Assembly (NCBI GenBank): GCA_025057275.1
Contig: JANWXQ010000095.1
Span: forward strand, 20,692-84,691
Source: Chitinophagales bacterium
GTDB lineage: Bacteria > Bacteroidota > Bacteroidia > Chitinophagales > UBA10324
DNA: 64,000 nt
Reading direction: 5' to 3'
Positions within the stretch are counted from its first letter, which is position 1, and each line of letters starts with the position of its first letter. Below, one piece after another: positions 7,880 through 16,291 of the stretch. The notes under the pieces were generated by a model, which saw only the letters and a list, made by a program, of their open reading frames with translations, made no database searches and was not told the DNA's origin. A program made the translations under genes and the position numbers.

Positions 7880-10093
7880 ATGAAACGGCCTCTTGTTCTG
7901 GCGGGTTTGTTGCAAGCGATGGCTTTTTCAGCACCAGCCCAGCACGTAGCCAATCATCAGATTCCCGTTACCAGAAGCAACAATCAGGCCTTTGCCTTTC
8001 CCTGGGTGGGCGGCCTGAACAATGCGCAGTTTTCTGAGGGCGACCTGAACAACGACGGCATCGCCGATTTATTCGTCTTTGATCGTACCGGTAACAAGGT
8101 GTTGACCTTTCTCAATGGAGGCACAGTGGGAAAAACGGATTATCAGTATGCTCCCGCTTATGAAGCAGGTTTCCCCACAATGACCGATTGGGCGTTGCTG
8201 GAAGATTATAACTGCGATAACATACCTGACATCTGGTGCTTTACCCGCGGGCCACTATCTGATCCGGGATTTGGCATTCAGGTTTATCAAGGCTATTACG
8301 ACAGCAACAACCGCATTCAGTTCGTTAATGCCGACAGCCTGCTGAAGTATCCGGTAAATAGCCTGGAGGTGAATTTGTTTGTCAGCCCGATCGACATACC
8401 CGCCATTGTGGATGTCAACAACGATGGTGATAAAGACGTTTTGACCTTCCAGATCACCGGAGGCTTTTTGATGTACTTTGAAAATCTCAGCAAGGAGGGG
8501 GGGCAGGGTTGCGACACCTTGCGGTTTGTAAAAAAAGACGATTGTTGGGGTGATTTCTACGAAAGCGGCTTTTACCGGGAAGTGTCGTTGAATGAACCGT
8601 GTCCGTTCCAGCTTGGTGGCGGGGGAGGAGAGGCGGAAGCTTCCACGCGCCTGCATGCCGGCTCTACCGTCCTTGCCTGGGATTTTGATTCCAATGGCAC
8701 AAAAGACGTAGTGCTCGGCGACATTTCGTTTACCAATCTGGTGTTTCTGGACAATTGCGGCACCCCTGCTGATGCCAATATGTGTGCGCAGGATACGTTA
8801 TTCCCTTCGTATGATGTTTCCGCTGATGTTTTTGTATTTCCTGCTGCTTTTCTTGCCGATGTGAACAACGACGGGCTTAAAGACCTGCTGGTAACACCCA
8901 ATGCAGCCGGAGGATCGGAAAACTATCACTGCGTATGGCATTACCGGAATCAGGGAACTTCCGCTAATGCCAACTTCACTTTTCAGAGCGATACCTTTTT
9001 GGTCGGCGACATGCTGGACTTTGGCGAGGGTTGTTATGCGGTATTTTTTGATGCCAACGCCGATGGATTGCTGGATATCATTGCAGCAAATCGCGGATAC
9101 TTTCGTCCGGACCTTTTTCAACTGTACAGCGGCCAGATAGCATATCTGCAAAATACCGGCACCGCGCAGCAACCGGCGTTCCGCCTCGTTACCACAGACT
9201 ACAGTCAGATCAGCGATTTGGGCATCACGGCTCTGGTGCCGACGTTCGGTGACCTGGATGGTGACGGCGACGCCGACCTGCTTACCGGCAAGGAAGACGG
9301 AACACTATTGTACTTTAAGAATACAGCCCAGCCCGGCGCAGCGCCCAAGTTTACTTTTCACAGCGCCATGTATGGCAACATCGATGTAGGCAATTTTAGC
9401 GCTCCCCAGCTGGTGGACGTTAATCGCGATGGTCTGCTGGATCTGGTCATAGGAGAGGAAAGCGGCAATCTGAACTATTACGAAAACACCGGTTCGGCCA
9501 GCCAACCCAAATTCACGTTGAAGACCAATTTCTTCGGTGCAGTGAAGGTTAACCTGCCCGGTTATCCCACCGGATACTCCGTGCCTTTTTTATTTGACCA
9601 CAACGATGGCAATGGCTGGCAATTGCTTGTAGGAGGGGAACGGGGCACCTTGATGCACTACAAGAACATCGACGGCAATCTGGACGGTGCCTTTACTTTG
9701 GTTGACAGCGTGTATGCAGGCATTCGTGCAGGATATCGCTCCACCGTTTCTGGAGCCGATGTCAACGCCGATGGGTTGGTTGACCTGCTGGTGGGCAATT
9801 ACCGCGGCGGAATGACCTTTTACGACAGCAAAATCGTATCGGTACCATTGGAGGAGGCGCCGGCTTCCGTTAAGGTTTTCCCCAATCCGGCCGGCCATCA
9901 GATTCAGATTCAGATGCCCTACTCGAACGCCCGCGTACTGCTGATGGATGCTTTAGGCAGACAGCGAAAGGAACAACTGTCGCCGGGCCAATCGCTCGGG
10001 ATCGACGTTACCGACCTTCCACAGGGCTGGTACACCGTTCACGTTGTATATCCCACACAACGGTTGGTAGCTAACCTTTTGCTGGTCAAATAG
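7880..10093 (+). CDS. FG-GAP/VCBS-repeat secreted protein with T9SS sorting domain
   Basis: A 737-residue protein. After a signal peptide (MKRPLVLAGLLQAMAFSAPA) come many integrin-like FG-GAP/VCBS repeats of the form D-x-N-x-D-G-x-x-D-L (for example EGDLNNDGIADLFVFD, DLDGDGDADLLTGKEDG, DVNRDGLLDLVIGEESG and DVNADGLVDLLVGNYRG). These form a calcium-binding beta-propeller. The C-terminal 75 residues (VKVFPNPAGHQIQIQM ... LPQGWYTVHVVYP) are a T9SS type A sorting domain. It is probably a surface or extracellular adhesin or binding protein; the ligand is unknown. A weak promoter box (TAATTTAG, 7866-7873) sits 6 nt before the ATG. Confidence 0.88.
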   Translation: MKRPLVLAGLLQAMAFSAPAQHVANHQIPVTRSNNQAFAFPWVGGLNNAQFSEGDLNNDGIADLFVFDRTGNKVLTFLNGGTVGKTDYQYAPAYEAGFPTMTDWALLEDYNCDNIPDIWCFTRGPLSDPGFGIQVYQGYYDSNNRIQFVNADSLLKYPVNSLEVNLFVSPIDIPAIVDVNNDGDKDVLTFQITGGFLMYFENLSKEGGQGCDTLRFVKKDDCWGDFYESGFYREVSLNEPCPFQLGGGGGEAEASTRLHAGSTVLAWDFDSNGTKDVVLGDISFTNLVFLDNCGTPADANMCAQDTLFPSYDVSADVFVFPAAFLADVNNDGLKDLLVTPNAAGGSENYHCVWHYRNQGTSANANFTFQSDTFLVGDMLDFGEGCYAVFFDANADGLLDIIAANRGYFRPDLFQLYSGQIAYLQNTGTAQQPAFRLVTTDYSQISDLGITALVPTFGDLDGDGDADLLTGKEDGTLLYFKNTAQPGAAPKFTFHSAMYGNIDVGNFSAPQLVDVNRDGLLDLVIGEESGNLNYYENTGSASQPKFTLKTNFFGAVKVNLPGYPTGYSVPFLFDHNDGNGWQLLVGGERGTLMHYKNIDGNLDGAFTLVDSVYAGIRAGYRSTVSGADVNADGLVDLLVGNYRGGMTFYDSKIVSVPLEEAPASVKVFPNPAGHQIQIQMPYSNARVLLMDALGRQRKEQLSPGQSLGIDVTDLPQGWYTVHVVYPTQRLVANLLLVK

Positions 10094-10148
10094 CTCCTGT
10101 TGGTTTTTTTCTATCTTTAAACGCAGGTCTGTTCTGCGTACTGCGCAC

Positions 10149-12698
10149 ATGCAAAGGCCGCTGTTCCTTCTGGCGCTGTTTTTTTTGACATCGCCCATCA
10201 CCTCTGCCACGCATATTGTAGGGGGAGAAATGTCTTATGAATGCCTGGGAAACAATAACTACCTGATCACGCTAAAGGTTTACCGCGACTGTTACCTCGG
10301 CCAGGCGCCGTTTGACAATCCTACCTACGTGTTTATCTACGATGGCAACGGAACGCAATATACCTACCTGAGTATTCCCTTTCCCGGGTCGGACACGTTG
10401 CCCAACAATGCCAACAATCCATGCATTATCGTTCCGCCCAACATCTGTGTGGAAGAAGCGGTCTTTCAATGGCAGGTCAACCTTCCTGCCAATGGCACCG
10501 GCTACAAGATGATTTATCAGCGTTGCTGCCGCAACAACACCATCGTTAACCTGATCAATCCGGGTGCTACCGGAGCAACGTATGAAGCTACCATGCCCGG
10601 CTCTTCATTGGCAACGTGCAACAGCAGTCCGTATTTCAACAATTTTCCCCCAACAGTCATCTGTGCCAATTATCCTTTTGTATTTGATCATTCGGCCAGC
10701 GACCCTGACGGCGATTCCCTGGTGTATGAATTGTGCTCCCCCTACGATGGAGCCACGTCGTTAAATCCATATCCCTTTCCTCCAATGGCCTATTCGTTTG
10801 TCAATTTTGCCGCTCCTTATTCGGCTACGAACCCCATGGGAGGAGCGCCTGCCATGTCTATTGATCCGGTTACCGGCTTGCTCACGGTAACCCCTACAAC
10901 AATCGGTCAGTTTGTGGTGGGCGTATGCGTTTCCGAATATCGGAACGGCGTCTTGCTCAGTAAAAAGCGAAGAGATTTTCAGTTTAACGTGGCGGCCTGC
11001 ACGTTGCCGGCCGTGGCCTCCATCCCTTCAGTAGCCAATACCTGCGACGATTACACATTTACGTTCCCGAACTTAAGTACGGGAGCCAACAGTTATTTCT
11101 GGGACTTTGGCGTGCCCGGTATCAACAGCGACACGTCCAACCTGTTCAGTCCCACCTTTACATATCCGGATACCGGACTTTATTACGTCACCCTAATAGC
11201 GAATCCGAACTCGCCCTGCAGCGATACGGCCACCATGAAGGTGCTGGTGTATCCCACCTTTGACGGCAACATCGTTTTTGATGACGGCTGTGTTGGTGAA
11301 CCCATACAGTTTTACGATTCGTCCACGACCACCTTCGGATCGGTAACGTCATGGCTCTGGACGTTTGGCAATCTGGGAAACAGCTTTCAGCAAAACCCTG
11401 TGTTTACTTTTCCTGCCACCGGCTCCTATCAGGTAACACTGCAGGTGCAGAATTCGCTCGGATGCGTGGATACCGTAAATGCAACTATAAATATTTATCC
11501 TAAACCCGGTGCCTGGGCCGCTCCGGACACAACGATTTGCTACCTGGACACGATTCAGTTAAGCGCCAGCGGAAACGGTAATTATCAATGGTCACCTGCT
11601 TACGGACTCAGCAGTGCAACAGCAGCCCAACCGCTGGCCTCGCCGGATGTGAGCACCACCTATACGCTAACGGTTACCAATCAGTGGGGTTGTTCCGACA
11701 AGGATAGCATTTCCATTAATGTGGCAGGTCCGTTTGTTTTGCAAGTCAGCGGCGACACCGTGATTTGTCCGGGTGGAACAGCTCAGTTGACCGTATCGGG
11801 CGGAGGAACGTATTGGTGGCAGCCGGCTACAGGTTTATCGGATCCGTTTTCTGCTCATCCCACGGCAACTCCCAGCCAAACCACCATCTACCAGGTGACC
11901 ACCCAATTGGGCTCCTGTGCCGATACCGCTTATGTGGCTGTGGTGATCAAACCCTTTCCCAACATAGCCGCAGGCGATGATCAGAAAATTTGTTATGGAG
12001 ACAGTGTGCAAATAGAAGCCTGTTGTGCCACCCATTATCAATGGTCACCCGCCAATTGGCTCACGCAAAGCACCATTGCTGATCCGGTGGCGTTTCCGCC
12101 CATTACCACGTGGTTTTACGTGTCGGCAAAGGATACGAACAGCTGCCCGCTGACGGTAAAAGATTCGCTGCTGGTTACGGTCATCTATCCGCCGCCATTG
12201 AACAGCACGCCGGATACCGTCATGTTTCTGGGCACCTCAGCGCAGTTGTATTCCTGGGGAGCAGAATACTATGAATGGTTTCCGCCCACCTACCTGAGCG
12301 ACACGGACATTCCCAACCCTTCGGTAACGCCCCTGGAATCCATTACCTACTACGTGTCGGCCATCACCGCTGACGGTTGCCGCTTGTGGGATACAATTTC
12401 CATTACCGTTTTTGAAGATCCGTATGTGGTGCTTCCCAACGCATTCACACCCAATGGCGATGGCATCAACGACCGCTTTATGCCTATCATCCTGGGCTTG
12501 TTTGAGCTGGAAGAATTCAGTGTATTCAACCGATGGGGCATACTGTTGTATTCCACCAACGATCCCAAAACAGGTTGGGATGGCACCTTTCAGGGACGAG
12601 AGGAGGAAATAGGCACCTATGTTTGTCTGGTTAAAGGCCGTTCATTGAGTACGGGCAGGCCTTATTTCTTAAAAGGAAATGTGATCTTGATCCGTTAA
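10149..12698 (+). CDS. Large PKD/Ig-like secreted protein with gliding-motility-type C-terminal domain (copy 1)
   Basis: An 849-residue exported protein. It has a signal peptide (MQRPLFLLALFFLTSPITSA), then a Cys-containing N-terminal module starting THIVGGEMSYECLG and running to about residue 280. Two PKD-like domains follow (about 300-455, e.g. NSYFWDFGVPG, TSWLWTFGNLG). Next come four Ig-like repeats of about 76 residues (about 458-755), and last the gliding-motility-associated C-terminal domain (LPNAFTPNGDGINDRF ... FNRWGILLY ... WDGTF). That last domain is a T9SS type B sorting signal. The protein is likely a surface or extracellular adhesion-type protein. The next gene is a whole-length paralogue 21 bp downstream. 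Confidence 0.88.
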   Translation: MQRPLFLLALFFLTSPITSATHIVGGEMSYECLGNNNYLITLKVYRDCYLGQAPFDNPTYVFIYDGNGTQYTYLSIPFPGSDTLPNNANNPCIIVPPNICVEEAVFQWQVNLPANGTGYKMIYQRCCRNNTIVNLINPGATGATYEATMPGSSLATCNSSPYFNNFPPTVICANYPFVFDHSASDPDGDSLVYELCSPYDGATSLNPYPFPPMAYSFVNFAAPYSATNPMGGAPAMSIDPVTGLLTVTPTTIGQFVVGVCVSEYRNGVLLSKKRRDFQFNVAACTLPAVASIPSVANTCDDYTFTFPNLSTGANSYFWDFGVPGINSDTSNLFSPTFTYPDTGLYYVTLIANPNSPCSDTATMKVLVYPTFDGNIVFDDGCVGEPIQFYDSSTTTFGSVTSWLWTFGNLGNSFQQNPVFTFPATGSYQVTLQVQNSLGCVDTVNATINIYPKPGAWAAPDTTICYLDTIQLSASGNGNYQWSPAYGLSSATAAQPLASPDVSTTYTLTVTNQWGCSDKDSISINVAGPFVLQVSGDTVICPGGTAQLTVSGGGTYWWQPATGLSDPFSAHPTATPSQTTIYQVTTQLGSCADTAYVAVVIKPFPNIAAGDDQKICYGDSVQIEACCATHYQWSPANWLTQSTIADPVAFPPITTWFYVSAKDTNSCPLTVKDSLLVTVIYPPPLNSTPDTVMFLGTSAQLYSWGAEYYEWFPPTYLSDTDIPNPSVTPLESITYYVSAITADGCRLWDTISITVFEDPYVVLPNAFTPNGDGINDRFMPIILGLFELEEFSVFNRWGILLYSTNDPKTGWDGTFQGREEEIGTYVCLVKGRSLSTGRPYFLKGNVILIR
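11523..12410 (+). repeat. Four tandem Ig-like repeat units in copy 1
   Basis: Four diverged units start at about 11523, 11751, 11973 and 12208, with a period of about 222-235 bp. Each encodes 'xDTxIC..D..QL..SG...YxWxPaxgLSd...a.P.a.P..tTxYxV', with the Cys missing in unit 4 (VMFLGTSAQL). The same four units in the same order occur in copy 2. Confidence 0.75.
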
Positions 12699-12719
12699 AA
12701 CCCAATCCGAACGTTTTAC

Positions 12720-15332
12720 ATGAAAAAAAACCTTACGCTTTTCCTGCTGTCAGTAGCGGTTTTTGCAACGATGCTTCAACCGGCTGCCGCTACCCACATT
12801 GTCGGCGGTGAAATGATCTACACCTGCCTGGGGAACAATCAGTATCAGCTTACCCTTAAGGTGTACCGCGACTGTTACAACGGTCTGGCTGCTTACGACA
12901 ATCCGGCATACATATTCATTTTTAATTCATCGGGCGGTCTTGTTCAAACGCTTTCCGTTCAGTTTCCCGGCTCAGATACATTGGACAACAATCCCGGTAA
13001 CCCCTGCCTGATCGTACCGCCGGGCATCTGCGTGGAGGAAGCCGTTTACCAAACCACCGTTACGCTTCAACCCTCAACGGGTGGTTACTGGCTGGTGTAT
13101 CAGCGTTGTTGCCGCAACGGCGCTTTAATTACTAACCTGATCAATCCGGGTAGTACAGGCGCCACCTATCTGGAAACCTTACCTGATCCCAATGTCGCCA
13201 GTTGCAACAACAGTCCGTACTTCAACAATTTTCCCCCGACGGTCATTTGCGCCAACACCGACTTTGTATTTGACCATTCGGCAACCGACCCCGACGGCGA
13301 CTCACTGGTATATTCCCTGTGCGCACCGTTTGAAGGAGCCAGCACGGCCAATCCACAGCCTAGTCCGTTCAACCCGCCCGTTCCTCCCCCTTACGGTCCG
13401 GTGGTGTTTTCCAGCCCCTACAGCGCCACCAATCCGCTGGGTGGCAGCCCGCCGCTGAGTATTGATCCGGTAACCGGGCTGATGACGGGGCATCCGCAAA
13501 CCGTGGGCAATTTTGTGGTGGGCGTCTGTGCCCAGGAATATCGTAATGGCGTTCTGATCGGAGAACACAAACGCGATTTTCAGTTCAATGTAACCACCTG
13601 CACTCCGGCCGTACTTGCTTCCACCCCGCCGGTGGTCAACAACTGCGCAGGCTATACAGTGACCTTCCAAAACAACAGCATTGGCGGAAACGTGTATCAC
13701 TGGGACTTCGGTGTGCCGGGCATCAGCAACGACACCTCTAACCTGTTTCAGCCCACATTCACCTTTCCGGATACCGGCGTTTATACCGTTACGCTCATGG
13801 TGAATCCGGGCGCTCCCTGTGGTGACACCACCACGGCTACAGTCTATATCTATCCGACCCTGACCGGTGCCATGATTGCGCCCGATGCCTGCCAGGGCAA
13901 GTCCATTCAGTTCAGCGATGCATCGGTGGCTACTTATGGCACCATCTCTGACTGGAAATGGACCTTTGGCGATGGCAACAGTTCTTCGGTGAAAAATCCG
14001 AGTCACACCTATGCCAGTCCGGGTACTTACACGGTAACCCTGATCGTAACCACCTCCTTTGGCTGTGTGGATACGGTGAAGGAAACGGTAACCGTTTATC
14101 CCTCTCCGCAAACGAGCATTACTCCGGGGGATACGCTGATTTGTTACCTGGATGAGGTTCAGTTGTTTGCCAGTGGCAGCGGCAACTTCGTCTGGCAGCC
14201 CAACTACAACTTGACCAATCCGAATATTCCCAATCCCATCGCTTCTCCAGACGTCACCACCACGTACTATGTGATTGTTTCCAATAGCTACGGCTGCTCC
14301 GATACCGCCTCGGTAACCATCGGGGTGGTGGACACCGTTATCGTGGATGCAGGCCCTGATGTGGTGATTTGTCCCGGCGATACGGCCCAGTTGCTGGCCA
14401 CGGGGCCGGGCGGCTCCTTTCAGTGGACGCCAACCTCATCCCTGAGCAATCCCAACATGGCTAATCCGCAGGCCTGGCCTTCAGTTACCACCACCTACAT
14501 CGTGACCAACAAGGTAGGCTCCTGTGTCGGGTCCGATGCCGTAACGGTGTTCGTAAAGCCGCTGCCCAACATCACCGCCGGTCCCGATCAGGAAATCTGC
14601 GAGGGCGACACCGTACAGATTACCGCCCAGGGAGGTACCAGCTATTTGTGGTCGCCTGCTGCCTCGCTTTCTGACCCTACGGCAGAAAGTCCCCTGGCCT
14701 TTCCTTCGGTAACCACCACCTATGTTTTCCAGGCCACAGACTCCAATTCCTGCTACAAGGTTGTAGTTGATTCTCTTACCGTAACCGTTATTCCCGAGCC
14801 CGAGATCACCCTTACGGCCGACACCACCATTATTCTGGGAACCTGTGTGCAGCTTACTGTTTCCGGAGGAAACAGCTACCAATGGACCCCTGTTGCCGGC
14901 TTGAGCGATCCGAACATCGCCGATCCGCTGGCCTGTCCGGAAACGAGTACCACCTACTGCGTGGATGTCACCACCGGCCTGGGTTGTGTGTACCGGAAGT
15001 GTGTGGACATTACCGTGAAAAACGACCCGATAGTCACGTTTCCTTCAGCTTTTTCTCCCAACAACGACAACCGCAACGACGTCTTCCGCCCCATTGTTGT
15101 GGGGCTGGCCCGCGTTGATGCGTTTCGTGTGTACAACCGGTGGGGTGAATTGATCTGGGAGGCAGAAGGCATTGACGTCGGCGGCGGTCCTTTCCCGGCA
15201 CAATACGGCTGGAATGGAACGTACAAGGGCAAGGAGCAGCCGGTGGGCGTTTATGTGTACTACCTGAAGGGATCGGCCAAAGCCACCGGAGCCCCGATTG
15301 AACTAAAGGGAAATGTGACTCTGGTGCGGTAA
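12720..15332 (+). CDS. Large PKD/Ig-like secreted protein with gliding-motility-type C-terminal domain (copy 2)
   Basis: An 870-residue paralogue of the preceding gene, with the same architecture throughout. It has a signal peptide (MKKNLTLFLLSVAVFATMLQ), the THIVGGEMIYTCLG module, two PKD domains (YHWDFGVPG; WKWTFGDGNSS), four Ig-like repeats, and a gliding-motility type C-terminal domain (FPSAFSPNNDNRNDVF ... YNRWGELIWEA ... YGWNGTYKGKEQPVGVYVYY). Shared stretches such as NSSPYFNNFPPTVICAN are conserved in protein and largely in DNA. The 21-bp gap from copy 1 implies co-transcription. It is expected to be exported by the T9SS. The biological role is unknown, and surface adhesion is a guess from the domains. 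Confidence 0.88.
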   Translation: MKKNLTLFLLSVAVFATMLQPAAATHIVGGEMIYTCLGNNQYQLTLKVYRDCYNGLAAYDNPAYIFIFNSSGGLVQTLSVQFPGSDTLDNNPGNPCLIVPPGICVEEAVYQTTVTLQPSTGGYWLVYQRCCRNGALITNLINPGSTGATYLETLPDPNVASCNNSPYFNNFPPTVICANTDFVFDHSATDPDGDSLVYSLCAPFEGASTANPQPSPFNPPVPPPYGPVVFSSPYSATNPLGGSPPLSIDPVTGLMTGHPQTVGNFVVGVCAQEYRNGVLIGEHKRDFQFNVTTCTPAVLASTPPVVNNCAGYTVTFQNNSIGGNVYHWDFGVPGISNDTSNLFQPTFTFPDTGVYTVTLMVNPGAPCGDTTTATVYIYPTLTGAMIAPDACQGKSIQFSDASVATYGTISDWKWTFGDGNSSSVKNPSHTYASPGTYTVTLIVTTSFGCVDTVKETVTVYPSPQTSITPGDTLICYLDEVQLFASGSGNFVWQPNYNLTNPNIPNPIASPDVTTTYYVIVSNSYGCSDTASVTIGVVDTVIVDAGPDVVICPGDTAQLLATGPGGSFQWTPTSSLSNPNMANPQAWPSVTTTYIVTNKVGSCVGSDAVTVFVKPLPNITAGPDQEICEGDTVQITAQGGTSYLWSPAASLSDPTAESPLAFPSVTTTYVFQATDSNSCYKVVVDSLTVTVIPEPEITLTADTTIILGTCVQLTVSGGNSYQWTPVAGLSDPNIADPLACPETSTTYCVDVTTGLGCVYRKCVDITVKNDPIVTFPSAFSPNNDNRNDVFRPIVVGLARVDAFRVYNRWGELIWEAEGIDVGGGPFPAQYGWNGTYKGKEQPVGVYVYYLKGSAKATGAPIELKGNVTLVR
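14127..15020 (+). repeat. Four tandem Ig-like repeat units in copy 2
   Basis: Units start at about 14127, 14353, 14580 and 14817. Unit by unit they match copy 1: unit 1 has ICYLD, unit 2 ICPG, unit 3 IC-x-GD, and unit 4 LGT in place of the Cys motif. The repeats therefore existed before the gene duplicated. Confidence 0.75.
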
Positions 15333-15343
15333 GCGCAGCACAG

Positions 15344-15351
15344 TACCTTTG
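15344..15351 (+). promoter_or_regulatory. TAnnTTTG -7 promoter element for tRNA-Leu
   Basis: A perfect TACCTTTG, 11 nt before the mature 5' end of tRNA-Leu. It is well placed for a transcript with a short 5' leader. Confidence 0.6.
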
Positions 15352-15362
15352 CAGCCAGGCAG

Positions 15363-15444
15363 GCCCGGGTGGTGGAATTGGTAGACACACCATCTTGAGG
15401 GGGTGGCGCCGCGAGGCGTGCTGGTTCGAATCCAGTCCCGGGCA
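15363..15444 (+). tRNA. tRNA-Leu, anticodon GAG
   Basis: An 82-nt class II tRNA. The acceptor arm is GCCCGGG (15363-15369) pairing with CCCGGGC (15437-15443), with discriminator A. The anticodon stem is CCATC/GGTGG around the loop TTGAGGG, which gives anticodon GAG (Leu, CUC/CUU). There is a long variable arm (GCGCCGCGAGGCGT region) and a T-loop TTCGAAT. The CCA end is not encoded. The tRNA follows a perfect promoter box. Confidence 0.95.
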
Positions 15445-15467
15445 CAACAGCAGGCTCTCCCTGCGAT

Positions 15468-16268
15468 TTACGACCTGCGGTAGGAACGAAACAGACTCTG
15501 CCACCGCATGCGGAGCACGCCCAGCGCCGCTTCCTTTACGATGCCTTTGTTCATTTTAGACAGGCCCTCCATGCGGTCAACAAACGTTATAGGTATTTCT
15601 TTAATACGAAATCCCAGACACCAGGCGGCATATTTCATTTCAATCTGAAACGCATATCCGACAAAACGGATGCGGTTCAGATCCAACGTGTCCAATACCT
15701 GACGACGGTAGCAAACGAATCCGGCCGTAGCATCCTGAACCGGCATCCAGGTGATGAGCCGCACGTACACGGAGGCATAGTAGGAAAGCAGCACGCGATC
15801 CACCGGCCAGTTCAAAACACGGCCGCCTTTAACGTAGCGGCTGCCGATGGCCACATCATATCCGTCGCGGGCGCAGGCCTGATACAAATCGGCAACGGAA
15901 CGCACGGGATGAGAAAAGTCGGCATCCATTTCAAAAATGTAATCGTAACTGCGTTCCAATGCCCAGCGGAATCCTGCAATGTAGGCGGTGCCCAATCCCT
16001 GCTTGCCGCTACGCTGCATCAGAAACAACTGATTGACATAGGTAGCCTGCAACTCCTGTACGCATAGAGCCGTCTGATCGGGCGAATCGTCATCCACTAC
16101 CAAAACATGGACATCGGGGTAGCTGGCAAACAATTCCGGCAACAGCCGCCCGATGTTTTCCCGTTCGTTGTAGGTAGGAATGATGATCAGCGTGTTGGCA
16201 GCAGTCAAGTGATTTTGATTAGGGTCTGAACATGTTTGGCCGGAAGGTACAGCGCAGCAGGCTTCCAC
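15468..16268 (-). CDS. Family 2 glycosyltransferase, polyprenol-phosphate mannose synthase-like
   Basis: A 266-residue soluble GT-A glycosyltransferase of the dolichyl-phosphate mannosyltransferase (Dpm1) type. It would transfer a sugar from a nucleotide donor to a polyprenyl phosphate at the inner face of the membrane. Motifs are TLIIIPTYNERENIGRLLPE, the DDDSPD and MDADFSHP metal/nucleotide motifs, and ITFVDRMEGLSKMN near the end. It lacks the C-terminal membrane segments of some relatives. The start is uncertain. A GTG at 16268 gives a 20-residue extension unlike the family, while a TTG at 16208 would start just before TLIIIPTYNE. It lies 23 bp downstream of mpl, probably in one operon. 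Confidence 0.85.
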   Translation of the reverse strand: MEACCAVPSGQTCSDPNQNHLTAANTLIIIPTYNERENIGRLLPELFASYPDVHVLVVDDDSPDQTALCVQELQATYVNQLFLMQRSGKQGLGTAYIAGFRWALERSYDYIFEMDADFSHPVRSVADLYQACARDGYDVAIGSRYVKGGRVLNWPVDRVLLSYYASVYVRLITWMPVQDATAGFVCYRRQVLDTLDLNRIRFVGYAFQIEMKYAAWCLGFRIKEIPITFVDRMEGLSKMNKGIVKEAALGVLRMRWQSLFRSYRRS

Positions 16269-16291
16269 GCTGCGGGGCAGCAGGAGGGTGA

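Noticed and set aside
13302..14111. 269-residue antisense frame in copy 2 of the PKD protein
   Set aside because: Low-complexity Gly/Arg/Ile-rich shadow of the repeat-coding strand, with no start signal.
11523..15020. CRISPR or DNA-level direct repeats
   Set aside because: The regularity is protein-level (Ig-like units) with diverged DNA; no short identical repeats with equal spacers anywhere in the window.
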